DNA of 64,000 nucleotides. It comes from UBA2705 sp963977125 (GTDB taxonomy: Bacteria; Pseudomonadota; Alphaproteobacteria; Micavibrionales; Micavibrionaceae). Shown piece by piece: positions 17,566 to 27,008 of the stretch; within the stretch, counting starts at the first letter, position 1, and each line of letters starts with the position of its first letter. The notes beneath the pieces are model-generated. The model did no database searches. It was not told the origin of the DNA and worked only from the letters and a program-made list of their open reading frames with translations. A program made the position numbers and the translations under genes. Location: positions 1 to 64,000 of the forward strand of contig CAXBNJ010000007.1 of assembly GCA_963977125.1 (NCBI GenBank). The letters run 5' to 3'.

Positions 17566-20289
17566 TTAAGCCGATTGAATATTCACAACCTTGTTTTTAC
17601 GCTTATAACGCAATGCCGCCTGCGCCGCAGCAAGGCGTGCTATAGGCACGCGATACGGTGAACAAGACACGTAATCAAGCTGTAAACGCTCACAAAAATC
17701 AATCGAGGCCGGATCGCCGCCATGCTCGCCGCATATACCAAGCTTAATATCTTTACGGGCTTTGCGGCCTTTTTCGACGGCAATTTCCATTAAGACGCCA
17801 ACGCCATCTTGGTCTAAGCTAACAAAAGGATCTTGCGCCAATACGCCGTCTTCGACGTAAAGCGGCAAGAACATACCTGCATCATCACGGCTAAGCCCCA
17901 TAGTGGTTTGGGTTAAGTCATTTGTGCCAAAGCTGAAAAATTCAGCATGCTCGGCGATTTTATCGGCTGTAATTGCAGCGCGCGGTAGCTCAATCATAGT
18001 GCCGACCATATACTCAAGGCGACGCCCCTGCTCTGCGAATACAGTTTCAGCTGTTTCATCAATAACCGTTTTAAGCTTTTCAAGCTCTTTATCAATCATC
18101 ACCAAAGGCACCATGACTTCAGGGAAAACATTACCGCCAGCAGCCAATGCGCCTTCAAAAATCGCGCGCGCCTGCATTTCATAAATCTCAGGATAAGATA
18201 TACCCAAGCGGCAACCGCGATGGCCGAGCATCGGGTTTGATTCCTTCAACAAACTCAAACGGATCTCAACAACATCAGGGGTAAGCCCTGCGGCTTTAGC
18301 GAATTTAGTGATCTCATCACTGCCATGCGGTAAAAACTCATGTAAAGGTGGGTCAAGCAGCCTGATTGTTACAGGCATCCCATCCATTAATGAAAATATT
18401 TGCGCAAAATCAGCGCGCTGTGCTGGTAAAATTTTCTCTAGCGCTAGGCGGCGCTCTTCTTCATCGCGCGCAAAAATCATCTCACGGACGTTTTGAATGC
18501 GTTCTGCATCAAAGAACATATGCTCTGTGCGGGCAAGACCGATGCCTGACGCGCCAAATTCCAAGGCCGTTTTAATATCTTTGACGGTTTCAGCATTCGT
18601 ACGCACGGCAAGGCGGCGTACTTTATCTGCCCATGCGATAATCGTTTGGAAATCACCTGATAAATCAGGCTCAATCATATCAACTATGCCCTTAAATATC
18701 TGACCGCTAGAGCCATCAACCGTGATTAAGTCACCTTCTTTAAATATCTGATCACCCGCTTTTAAGGTAGCGGCCTCATAATCAACAAACAGATCGGCAG
18801 CCCCCGCCACACAGGCACGCCCCATACCACGCGCAACCACGGCTGCATGTGATGTCATACCGCCGCGCGTTGTCAAAATCGCGCGCGCCGCATGCATACC
18901 GTGAATATCTTCTGGGCTGGTTTCAATGCGCACTAAAATAACATTACGGCCTTTTGCGGCATGGCGCTCAGCTTCATCAGCGCTAAACACAATGCGTCCA
19001 CAAGCCGCGCCCGGAGACGCTGGCAGCCCTTTACCAATAACTGTTTTCTCAGCTAAAGGATCAATCGTCGGGTGCATAAGCTGATCTAATATAGCCGGAT
19101 CAACGCGCATAATCGCTTCTTCTTGCGTGATTAAGCCCTCATCGACCATATCAATGGCAATTTTAAGGGCCGCTGCGGCTGTGCGTTTACCAGTGCGGGT
19201 TTGCAGCATATAGAGAACGCCATTTTCGATTGTGAATTCTATATCCTGCATTTCACGGTAATGCGCTTCTAATTTCTCACGAACAAGGCAAAGCTCTTTA
19301 AAGGCTTTAGGCATGGCTTCTTCCATAGAAGGACGCTCATGCCCGCCCATTTCGCGTGAGCGTTTGGTCAGTTGTTGCGGCGTGCGGATACCCGCAACAA
19401 CGTCTTCGCCTTGTGCGTTAATTAAAAACTCACCATAAAAGAATTTTTCGCCATTGGATGGGTTACGCGTAAAGCAGACTCCCGTTGCACAATCTTCACC
19501 CATATTGCCAAAGACCATGCTTTGCACATTAACAGCCGTGCCCCAATCATCCGATATATCATTAATACGGCGATAGCGTTTCGCGCGCAATAAATCCCAA
19601 GATTCAAACACCGCGCCAATCGCGCCCCAAAGCTGTTCATGCGGGTCGAGTGGGAAATCGCGGCCAATCTCATTGCGAACAAGCTCTTTATAACTCGCAA
19701 CAATGGAACGCCACCCTTCAGCGCTGACATCGACATCTTCAGAAATGTTTTTAATCGCTTTATGTGCCTGGATGATTGTTTCAAATTTATGGTGGCTAAC
19801 CCCCAAAACAACATCACTATACATTTGCACAAAGCGGCGATAGCTATCCCATGCAAAACGCTCATCGCCCGATTGTTCTTCGAGCCCTTTAACCGTTTCA
19901 TCGTTAAGACCTAGGTTCAAAACCGTATCCATCATCCCGGGCATAGATACACGCGCGCCGGAGCGCACAGAAACCAAAAGCGGATTAGCGCTGTCGCCAA
20001 AAGCTTTTCCTGAAGCTTCCTCCACCCGCTTGAGCGAGCTTGCCACTTGCGCCTTTAAAGCCTCTGGATAGCCGTGATCATTTTTGTAATAAAGCGCGCA
20101 GACTTCTGTTGTGATTGTGAAGCCGGGCGGTACAGGTAAATCAAGCGCAGCCATTTCAGCCAAATTCGCGCCCTTCCCGCCAAGGAGATTACGCATTTCA
20201 GCGCGGCCATCGGTCTTACCCGCGCCAAAGTCATAGACCCATTTATCTTTATCTTGGTTTTTTGATTTTGATACTGAGCCAGATGCCAT
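17566..20289 (-). CDS. ppdK: Pyruvate, phosphate dikinase
   Basis: Interconverts pyruvate + ATP + Pi with phosphoenolpyruvate + AMP + PPi. The 907-aa protein has an N-terminal ATP-grasp domain (LLGGKGANLAEMA, VSVRSGARVSMPGMMDTVLNLGLND), the central phosphohistidine domain with TTRGGMTSHAAVVARGMGRACVAG, and a C-terminal PEP-utilising barrel with EIRLSLLKESNPMLGHRGCRLG and the catalytic-Cys segment LGICGEHGGD. A good AGGAG precedes the ATG. With the phosphofructokinase at 24.6-25.7 kb it suggests pyrophosphate-linked, reversible glycolysis. Confidence 0.98.
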   Translation of the reverse strand: MASGSVSKSKNQDKDKWVYDFGAGKTDGRAEMRNLLGGKGANLAEMAALDLPVPPGFTITTEVCALYYKNDHGYPEALKAQVASSLKRVEEASGKAFGDSANPLLVSVRSGARVSMPGMMDTVLNLGLNDETVKGLEEQSGDERFAWDSYRRFVQMYSDVVLGVSHHKFETIIQAHKAIKNISEDVDVSAEGWRSIVASYKELVRNEIGRDFPLDPHEQLWGAIGAVFESWDLLRAKRYRRINDISDDWGTAVNVQSMVFGNMGEDCATGVCFTRNPSNGEKFFYGEFLINAQGEDVVAGIRTPQQLTKRSREMGGHERPSMEEAMPKAFKELCLVREKLEAHYREMQDIEFTIENGVLYMLQTRTGKRTAAAALKIAIDMVDEGLITQEEAIMRVDPAILDQLMHPTIDPLAEKTVIGKGLPASPGAACGRIVFSADEAERHAAKGRNVILVRIETSPEDIHGMHAARAILTTRGGMTSHAAVVARGMGRACVAGAADLFVDYEAATLKAGDQIFKEGDLITVDGSSGQIFKGIVDMIEPDLSGDFQTIIAWADKVRRLAVRTNAETVKDIKTALEFGASGIGLARTEHMFFDAERIQNVREMIFARDEEERRLALEKILPAQRADFAQIFSLMDGMPVTIRLLDPPLHEFLPHGSDEITKFAKAAGLTPDVVEIRLSLLKESNPMLGHRGCRLGISYPEIYEMQARAIFEGALAAGGNVFPEVMVPLVMIDKELEKLKTVIDETAETVFAEQGRRLEYMVGTMIELPRAAITADKIAEHAEFFSFGTNDLTQTTMGLSRDDAGMFLPLYVEDGVLAQDPFVSLDQDGVGVLMEIAVEKGRKARKDIKLGICGEHGGDPASIDFCERLQLDYVSCSPYRVPIARLAAAQAALRYKRKNKVVNIQSA

Positions 20290-20456
20290 TATATTTCTCC
20301 TAAATTAGCACATAAATATACGCATTTAAGAAATAACATGATTCTGAATTCTAACGCAGTGGTCCAAATGGAGTTATGCACAGTAGCTAAGACGCACTGT
20401 GCATAACACTCTTAATTAATATTCACCGCTGCTGATAACAAGCTTATCGTCTCAAC

Positions 20457-22172
20457 TTAACGTGCGGCGAGCTTCATATCCGAATTATCGATTTTACGCA
20501 TGCTCGGATCGTAATAATTTCCATTAGATTTAAGCGCCGCGATTAATCTGCTGTCGCGCTTATATAAATCTGGGCCAAAAACAATATCACCACGTCCATT
20601 AAGCCAGTTGGTTTGATACAGAATATAAACAGGCATGGTTTCTTCGATTTTCAAATCTTTCGTCTTAAGGCTCGTATAAATATTATCGACTTTATCTGTA
20701 CCCCATTCAAGATCATTGCCTTTAAGAATAAACTCAGCCAATTTTTCTGGATGTTTAAGACGTATGCAGCCTGAGCTTGCCGCACGATAGTCTTTATCAA
20801 ACACTTCTGGGTGGTTGGTGTCATGTAAGAATATAGTGTGCTCATTAGGCATTAACACGCGAATACGGCCCAAAGCATTATGGTCACCCGGTCTTTGAAC
20901 AAGGCGGTATTTATTAAATTCGCGCCAAGACATATTGTTCCAGTCTAGCTCTGTTGGGTCACGATAAATCGCATCACGTCCATAACCTTCAATAACATCA
21001 ATGTTTTTCGACGCTAAAGCCAAAGGATCTTCCTTCAAATCAGGCCAAAAGTCTTGAGTACGAATTCTATGTGGCACAGTCCAGCGTGGGTTAATACGCA
21101 CGCCCGTCACTTCAGCTTTAAAGCTTTGCGTTTGGCGACCAACACGACCGACAACAACCGGCATATTTAAAGCGGCATTTCCGTCTTCAAAAGCCCAAAG
21201 GGACATAGAGGGAATATTGACCTCAATATAACGACGTGGCTTATTAGGCTCAAGCCAGCGCATACGCTCCATATTAGCCGCCAGTTGATCGGTGCGATCT
21301 CGCGCTGTACGGTTTAAATATTTAACGGTTTGTGGGCCAAGCACGCCATCAGTTTTTAAGCCGTTATCTTTTTGAAATTCTTGTATGGCTGATGCGAGCG
21401 CATCGTCATATTCGTAATTCGCTAAACCATCAATTTTAGGCAAGCCCATACGTTCTCTGAATACAGCTATTGTTTTATGTGATTGCCCGGGACGAATAAG
21501 ACCATTCAATGCCACCTCTACTTGACCTTCACTAAAGGCATCTGACGTAATTAAATGTACATATTCATCCTTTAAACGACGGTACAGGCCATTTTGTGGC
21601 GCAATTTTATCTATAGTTTTTTGCATGTCAGCTGGCTGTGTTGCCGATGCTAACAAAGCTAAGCTTTCCATCGGCTCCATTGGCGCACGCCAATATTCAG
21701 CTTTTTGGCGAATAGCTTTCGGATCAACACGCATCGCGGTCATATCATGAGCATAAAGCGCCAAACCATAGGAGAGTAAAAATTCACGGCTCGCCAGAAC
21801 ACTGCGGCGGCTCGTATAATTCGCGGTAGCGAAGTCTTTATTTAGATATTTCTCTGGGCGTAAGCCATGCTGCCAAGACTTCTCTAATTCTGATATCGCA
21901 ATTTTAGCTTTAGCACTCACCCCTTCTTCTTTAGTAATCCAGATTGGCTCATAATTACGCGCGGCGTAAAAAGCCTGAACACCTTCAAAGATTTTGGTGT
22001 CGAAGTAATCGACCTGATGTTGTGCTAATTTGGGCGAAGAAATATAGTGCTGCAAGCCGCTAGCCTGCGCAGGAGCAACAGACACAGAGCCAAGACTAAA
22101 AACAGTCGCTGTAAACACGGTTAAAGCGAGTTGTGTTCTGTGCGGTTTGGCTGAGAAAAGATTGCGAAGCAT
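20457..22172 (-). CDS. YcbB/LdtD-type L,D-transpeptidase
   Basis: A 571-aa periplasmic enzyme that makes 3-3 peptidoglycan crosslinks. It has a signal peptide at about 1-38, an N-terminal helical scaffold, a peptidoglycan-binding domain at about 250-290 (ALASAIQEFQKDNGLKTDGVLGPQTVKYLNR), and a YkuD catalytic domain from about 315. The active site reads HDTNHPEVF.. then SSGCIRLKHPEKLAEFI, containing the catalytic His and Cys. The insertion within the YkuD domain (the capping loop of the YcbB type) is also seen. A candidate target of the LdtR-like regulator. Confidence 0.95.
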   Translation of the reverse strand: MLRNLFSAKPHRTQLALTVFTATVFSLGSVSVAPAQASGLQHYISSPKLAQHQVDYFDTKIFEGVQAFYAARNYEPIWITKEEGVSAKAKIAISELEKSWQHGLRPEKYLNKDFATANYTSRRSVLASREFLLSYGLALYAHDMTAMRVDPKAIRQKAEYWRAPMEPMESLALLASATQPADMQKTIDKIAPQNGLYRRLKDEYVHLITSDAFSEGQVEVALNGLIRPGQSHKTIAVFRERMGLPKIDGLANYEYDDALASAIQEFQKDNGLKTDGVLGPQTVKYLNRTARDRTDQLAANMERMRWLEPNKPRRYIEVNIPSMSLWAFEDGNAALNMPVVVGRVGRQTQSFKAEVTGVRINPRWTVPHRIRTQDFWPDLKEDPLALASKNIDVIEGYGRDAIYRDPTELDWNNMSWREFNKYRLVQRPGDHNALGRIRVLMPNEHTIFLHDTNHPEVFDKDYRAASSGCIRLKHPEKLAEFILKGNDLEWGTDKVDNIYTSLKTKDLKIEETMPVYILYQTNWLNGRGDIVFGPDLYKRDSRLIAALKSNGNYYDPSMRKIDNSDMKLAAR

Positions 22173-22312
22173 GATAATATCCTAAACATAAAAGAGTAAT
22201 TCTTATATTCTGATTGTTTCACAAAGCCATTAACGAAAGATTACCAAGCGTTAAGCCTTGTGAAATATAGGTGGATACTATTCTCGAACTGTGTTTTTAT
22301 GGATAATCAATA

Positions 22313-24043
22313 TTATAAGTCGACAAAAACATGAGTCTCTGCATTAGCGCCGGGGTGGGTCACTGCGCCCTTTTCGGCTGAACCAACAAGCTGCGCATAT
22401 TTATAAAGCGCCCCTGATTGGTAATTATGCTTACGAGGTTGCCAGTGTATGCGGCGCTCAGCGAGTTCTTCATCTGAGAGTTTCACATCTAATGTGCCTT
22501 GCTCTGCATCTATTCGGATTATATCGCCATCTTGCAATAAACCAATAACGCCACCAACGGCTGCTTCTGGTCCAACATGCCCGATACAAAAGCCGCGCGT
22601 ACCGCCTGAGAATCGTCCATCAGTGATCAAAGCCACTTTACCGCCAACATCCTGCCCATAAAGCGCTGCTGTTGTTGAGAGCATCTCACGCATCCCAGGG
22701 CCGCCTTTTGGACCTTCATTGCGAATCACCAAAACATCGCCCTCTTTATAAGCAAATTCCAGCACAGCCTTATAACAATCTTCTTCACATTCAAAAACCC
22801 GCGCAGGTCCTTCAAAGACTAACTCTTCAAGACCGGCGATTTTAACAATCGCCCCCTCTGTCGCCAAATTACCACGCAGACCAACGACGCCGCCTGTTGG
22901 GTGGATAGGGTTTGATAAGCGCCGTACAACATCTTGATCTTCAGGAAATTTCACATCAGCCAGATTTTCAGCCAGAGTCTTGCCTGTCACAGTCATGCAG
23001 TCGCCGTGAATATAGCCGCCATCAAGTAATTCTTTAAGCACAACACCAATGCCGCCAACATCATATAAGTCTTTAGACACATAACGCCCGCCTGGTTTTA
23101 GATCGGTAATATACGGCGTTTTTTTAAAGATTTCAGCCACGTCGTGCAGATCAAAATCAATACCACATTCATGCGCCATAGCCGGTAAATGCAACGCGGC
23201 ATTCGTTGAGCCACCGGTGGCCGAGACGATTGTCGCTGCATTTTCTAATGATTTACGCGTAACGATATCGCGTGGGCGAATATTCTTTTCAATTAAGTTC
23301 ATCACAGCGGCGCCTGATGCCGCAGCATATTCATCACGCGATTCGTATGGCGCCGGTGCGCCCGCTGAATTAGGGAGCGCCAAACCAATCGCCTCCGATA
23401 CGCAAGCCATCGTATTCGCAGTAAACTGCCCACCACATGCGCCCGCTGACGGACAGGCTGCGCATTCCATTTCTTTTAGATCGTCATCACTAAACTTGCC
23501 TGTTGCGTGTTTGCCCACACCTTCAAAGACATCAATAATCGTCACATCTTCACCGCGGAATTTGCCCGGTAAGATCGAGCCTCCATACATAAAGACAGAA
23601 GGCACGTTTAAGCGCAGCATCACCATCATCATTGCAGGCAGAGATTTATCGCAGCCCGCAAGCCCGACAAGCGCATCATAACAATGACCACGCATGGTCA
23701 GCTCAACACTATCGGCAATGACTTCGCGTGAGACAAGCGAAGAACGCATGCCCTCATGCCCCATCGCAATGCCATCTGTCACGGTAATGGTTGTAAATTC
23801 GCGCGGCGTACCAAAATTTTCAGAGACGCCCCGTTTAACTGATTGCGCCTGACGACCAAGCGCAATGTTACACGGCGCAGCTTCATTCCAGCACGTCGCG
23901 ACGCCGACTAAAGGTTGGTGAATTTCTTCTTCAGTAAGCCCCATCGCATAATAATAAGCGCGGTGCGGCGCGGATTTAGCGCCTTCAGTTACGTAACGGC
24001 TGACAAGTTTAGACTTATCCCATTTTCCATTGGCATCTTTCAT
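22313..24043 (-). CDS. ilvD: Dihydroxy-acid dehydratase
   Basis: Fe-S enzyme of branched-chain amino acid synthesis that dehydrates dihydroxy-isovalerate and dihydroxy-methylvalerate. The 576-aa protein shows the cluster cysteines in VATCWNEAAPCN, VGLAGCDKSLPA and CPSAGACGGQFTANTM, and the C-terminal TDGRFSGGTRGFCIGHVGPEA. It is the third gene of a run pfkA, PH-domain gene, ilvD, with gaps of 2 and 29 bases, an unusual partnership. No other ilv genes are near. Confidence 0.98.
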   Translation of the reverse strand: MKDANGKWDKSKLVSRYVTEGAKSAPHRAYYYAMGLTEEEIHQPLVGVATCWNEAAPCNIALGRQAQSVKRGVSENFGTPREFTTITVTDGIAMGHEGMRSSLVSREVIADSVELTMRGHCYDALVGLAGCDKSLPAMMMVMLRLNVPSVFMYGGSILPGKFRGEDVTIIDVFEGVGKHATGKFSDDDLKEMECAACPSAGACGGQFTANTMACVSEAIGLALPNSAGAPAPYESRDEYAAASGAAVMNLIEKNIRPRDIVTRKSLENAATIVSATGGSTNAALHLPAMAHECGIDFDLHDVAEIFKKTPYITDLKPGGRYVSKDLYDVGGIGVVLKELLDGGYIHGDCMTVTGKTLAENLADVKFPEDQDVVRRLSNPIHPTGGVVGLRGNLATEGAIVKIAGLEELVFEGPARVFECEEDCYKAVLEFAYKEGDVLVIRNEGPKGGPGMREMLSTTAALYGQDVGGKVALITDGRFSGGTRGFCIGHVGPEAAVGGVIGLLQDGDIIRIDAEQGTLDVKLSDEELAERRIHWQPRKHNYQSGALYKYAQLVGSAEKGAVTHPGANAETHVFVDL

Positions 24044-24072
24044 GATTCACAACCTTGTAATGTAGTATAAAT

Positions 24073-24621
24073 TTAAAGCGTGCGTGCTTTTTCAATCGCT
24101 TTACGGAAGGTTACAGGGCGCGATAATGGTGGCAAGATAACTTCGCCGACCCCCATACCGCGTACAACAACGCGGCCATAGTCAAATATACGTCCCCAAA
24201 AGCCTTGCAAGACATTAACCCCTTCAATACGGTCAATACTGATTTCACCGACATAACGGGCAACAAGGCCGCGCTTGTAAATAAGACGTGAAGTCGTAAT
24301 CGCGATTTCTGTGGTGACTTTATCGACCATCTGTTTGGCAAATTTTAACAAACCCAAAACAAAGAACATTAAAGAGACAAGCTTAATTGCTGGATGTAGC
24401 CCACGGATATAATCAAGCCAGCTTGAGCCCATATCAGGTGAATATTGAACTGTCGGCACGCCTAATCTGGTAAATAATAAAATCGACCCCACCAATAAAG
24501 CGACGCAAAAGAAGATACCCCATGCGATACTAAAGGCCGCAGAAACATTATACATCCAGTGAAAACGCCCTATATGAACGATTTCTTCATCTGGTGCGAG
24601 TGACTGTAAAACATATTGCAT
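24073..24621 (-). CDS. Membrane protein with bacterial PH-like (YdbS-type) domain
   Basis: A 182-aa inner-membrane protein with two hydrophobic segments (about 30-52 and 78-98, the second LVSLMFFVLGLLKFA). They are followed by a bPH2-like domain: TEIAITTSRLIYKRGLVAR, EISIDRIEGVNVLQGFWGRIFDYGRVVVRGMG. The pattern VTNKRII-like strand plus ..I.GV.V.Q...GRIFDYG.V is typical of the PH_2/DUF304 family. Function unknown. It is tightly coupled (2-base gap) to the upstream phosphofructokinase gene. Confidence 0.85.
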   Translation of the reverse strand: MQYVLQSLAPDEEIVHIGRFHWMYNVSAAFSIAWGIFFCVALLVGSILLFTRLGVPTVQYSPDMGSSWLDYIRGLHPAIKLVSLMFFVLGLLKFAKQMVDKVTTEIAITTSRLIYKRGLVARYVGEISIDRIEGVNVLQGFWGRIFDYGRVVVRGMGVGEVILPPLSRPVTFRKAIEKARTL

Positions 24622-24623
24622 TA

Positions 24624-25706
24624 TTATTCATCCCCTAAGCAAATACCGAGCGCGCGCGCTGTGTGCACTAACGTACCATCAAGATCAACCTCTTGATAGG
24701 CTGCAATCGCATCTTTAATCGCGACATCGACCACTTGGCGGTCTTGCCATGCGACCATACGGTCATATTTTTTATCCGCGACAAGATCCACGGCTTTTAC
24801 GCCAAAGGCCGAAGCCAATAATCGGTCATTATAACTTGGCGCAGAGCCACGCTGCACATGCCCCAATACCGTAACGCGCGTTTCAAAGCCTGTGGCTTTT
24901 GCGATTTCATCACCAATTGAGTAGCCAATACCACCATAGCGTCTCTCGCCATCCGCATAAGTCATCTTAGAGCTACCGCCATCCGATTTCTTAACCGCTT
25001 CCGATACAACGACAAGGGCAAAGTTACGCCCCTTAGCTTTCACGAGATTTATTTTCTTTGCAATTTTGTCTATATCATAAGGGATTTCAGGCATCAGAAT
25101 AACATCTGCGCCACCGGCAATCCCCGCAGCCAATGCAATATGGCCGGCATCGCGCCCCATAACTTCCAAAATCATGACGCGGTCATGCGACGCTGCCGTT
25201 GGCTGTAAACGATCAAGCGCTTCTGTCGCAACGGCAACAGCGGTATCAAAACCAACCGATGTTTCTGTTTGGCCAATATCATTATCAATAGTCTTAGGAA
25301 TGCCAACAAGTTTAAAGCCACCTTTTGCAGCAAGCTTTTGCAAAATGGCAAAGCTACCATCGCCGCCTATGCCTATAATCGCCTCAAGGCCAAGCTTCTC
25401 GACGCTCGCAATAATTTCATCACTGCGGTCTTTTACGCTGCCATCAGGCATAGGATAAGCAAAAGGGTTGCCTTTATTGGTCGTCCCCAAAATAGTGCCG
25501 CCACGGCGCAACATATTACCGTCAAAGCTCTTAAGTTCTAATTTGATATATTCAGGGTCTTCGCGCATTAAGCCCGCTGTACCATTAATGATTCCCAAGA
25601 CTTCCCAATCCAACAGATCAGCACGGTGAACGACCGCACGAATAATGGCATTCAGCCCCGCACAATCACCACCACTGGTCAAAATTCCTATTTTCTTTTT
25701 ACTCAT
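24624..25706 (-). CDS. pfkA: 6-phosphofructokinase, group III-like
   Basis: Phosphorylates fructose 6-phosphate. The 360-aa protein has ILTSGGDCAGLNAIIRA at the N-terminus, phosphoryl-donor motif GIGGDGSFAIL, catalytic PKTIDNDI, and EVMGRDAGHIAL plus GHVQRGSAPS downstream. GGDGS is the ATP-type sequence (PPi enzymes read GGDD). PKTIDND carries the Lys found in PPi enzymes and in group III ATP-PFKs, where E. coli has PGTIDND. I therefore read it as a group III enzyme, most likely ATP-dependent, with dual or PPi use not excluded. It is first in the pfkA / PH-domain / ilvD unit. Confidence 0.93.
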   Translation of the reverse strand: MSKKKIGILTSGGDCAGLNAIIRAVVHRADLLDWEVLGIINGTAGLMREDPEYIKLELKSFDGNMLRRGGTILGTTNKGNPFAYPMPDGSVKDRSDEIIASVEKLGLEAIIGIGGDGSFAILQKLAAKGGFKLVGIPKTIDNDIGQTETSVGFDTAVAVATEALDRLQPTAASHDRVMILEVMGRDAGHIALAAGIAGGADVILMPEIPYDIDKIAKKINLVKAKGRNFALVVVSEAVKKSDGGSSKMTYADGERRYGGIGYSIGDEIAKATGFETRVTVLGHVQRGSAPSYNDRLLASAFGVKAVDLVADKKYDRMVAWQDRQVVDVAIKDAIAAYQEVDLDGTLVHTARALGICLGDE

Positions 25707-25853
25707 AACGCGCCCTTATTATCCCTTAAATTCAATGTACTTTGATTAAAAATGATACAAATATACAGCAAGCATCTTAATCCTTTTTATGTTTTTACCA
25801 AAGAAAAAACCAACGAGCCTGTCATTTGTACAGACATTAAAGGTCAAAAAGAA

Positions 25854-25882
25854 TTGACATAACACAAGTTTGTGTGTATAAC
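25854..25882 (+). promoter_or_regulatory. Sigma70-type promoter with palindromic spacer
   Basis: TTGACA (25854-25859), exactly 17 bases, then TATAAC (25877-25882). The spacer contains the dyad ACACAA-GT-TTGTGT (25862-25875), placed where a repressor would block RNA polymerase. It lies 43 bases before the 25925 gene. Confidence 0.8.
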
Positions 25883-25924
25883 CACGCCAAGCGTTTAATA
25901 GAAAATAAACAATAATGGTGTGCA

Positions 25925-26323
25925 ATGAACAAACACGATAAAATTTTATGGGTTCCTGACCTCGCAAATAACTTCAATAGCTTAATTGCGCAAAGCTTAC
26001 CCGAGGATATTGTGGATATTATGGCTGATATGGGACAATGCATGGCCCTACAAATCAAACAAGAAGCAACAAAGGCCTCAACCACTGAGCTACGCTCTCT
26101 TCTTTCCGTCTTAAATAAAGATAAGAGCTCTGGCCTATACCAAACCGCACAAGGCGACACGTTTATTAGTCACGCAACGTTTGATTATATGAGTAAGGTT
26201 TTCACTCAAGCAACCTTCCAGCCCAATAGCCTTTATAATGAAATCGTCAAACAATCCGCTTTCTTAGCCGTCGACAATGCGAAAGATTACGCCCAGCACA
26301 AACATCAAATGAACCCTTTATAG
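25925..26323 (+). CDS. Hypothetical protein, paralogue of the next gene
   Basis: A 132-aa soluble, mostly helical protein of unknown function. Residues about 55-100 (ELRSLLSVLNKDKSSGLY..AQGDTFISHATFDYMSKVF) align with the 26392 protein (SLKSLFKGANSDDTLGLY..TQGEHYISGASIQVMAQIM). The shared core is a GLY-x-TxxQGxxxIS(H/G)A signature. No signal peptide or membrane segment. Transcribed from a strong promoter with a palindromic spacer, 68 bases before its paralogue. Confidence 0.8.
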   Translation: MNKHDKILWVPDLANNFNSLIAQSLPEDIVDIMADMGQCMALQIKQEATKASTTELRSLLSVLNKDKSSGLYQTAQGDTFISHATFDYMSKVFTQATFQPNSLYNEIVKQSAFLAVDNAKDYAQHKHQMNPL

Positions 26324-26391
26324 GCGCTTAAATGCAGCAAATATAATGAAGTAAAACCAGACACAACCAATCAGAAAAAGAGTATCTAAGT

Positions 26392-26847
26392 ATGAGCCAG
26401 CAACAACAAGCGACGATGGATAAGATTGTTAATGTAAATGAATTTAGCGACCAGCTGCAAACACAGCTAAAAATAGGACTCAGCTTCGGCCAGTTAATGT
26501 CTTTAAAAACGGCGGGAGAAGCTATAAAAGCAGCGATTAAGAGCGCTTATCAATTTGAATACAGCCCTGAAGATAGCACTGAGCTTGCAACAGCCTCTAT
26601 AAAATCTTCGCTTAAGTCCTTATTTAAAGGTGCGAATAGTGATGACACATTAGGCCTTTATATAACGCAAACGCAAGGTGAGCATTATATTTCAGGTGCA
26701 AGCATTCAAGTTATGGCGCAAATCATGCTTGATCATTCGCAAAGCTCAGGCGATAACGCTGAAAAAATCCTGAATGCAGTATCTCAAGCCTTTTGTGCAT
26801 CTGAAAATCAACTTAGCAATAAGGCTCGCTTCTCGCCGGTATTTTAG
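26392..26847 (+). CDS. Hypothetical protein, paralogue of the preceding gene
   Basis: A 151-aa soluble protein of unknown function. It begins with a Gln-rich stretch, then a helical N-terminal half (NEFSDQLQTQLKIGLSFGQLMSLKTAGEAIKAAIKSAY). The core (LGLYITQTQGEHYISGASIQVM) is shared with the 25925 protein. One Cys near the C-terminus. No catalytic motif. Probably co-transcribed with its paralogue; the two look like a tandem duplication that has diverged strongly. Confidence 0.8.
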   Translation: MSQQQQATMDKIVNVNEFSDQLQTQLKIGLSFGQLMSLKTAGEAIKAAIKSAYQFEYSPEDSTELATASIKSSLKSLFKGANSDDTLGLYITQTQGEHYISGASIQVMAQIMLDHSQSSGDNAEKILNAVSQAFCASENQLSNKARFSPVF

Positions 26848-27008
26848 TTTATTTGCTCAAAAAAAAGCTAGCCACTAGTAAAATCGGGATTTTTTGGCGT
26901 TATCGTATAAATAACAGTACCGTCAAAACGTTTTTTTTGATACAATAGTCATTCAAGACAATCGAAGAAATCAATATAAACACATTATAAAGACTGAAGA
27001 TAATACAC

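Noticed and set aside
19422..19901. 159-codon minus-strand frame inside ppdK
   Set aside because: Overlaps the catalytically complete ppdK in another frame; translation has no family resemblance.
23217..23681. 154-codon plus-strand frame opposite ilvD
   Set aside because: Lies wholly inside the well-conserved ilvD gene on the other strand, low-complexity translation, no ribosome binding site.
25746..26160. Two minus-strand frames opposite the 25925 gene and its promoter
   Set aside because: The plus-strand gene has a consensus promoter and a paralogue next door; the minus frames overlap that promoter and have no support.
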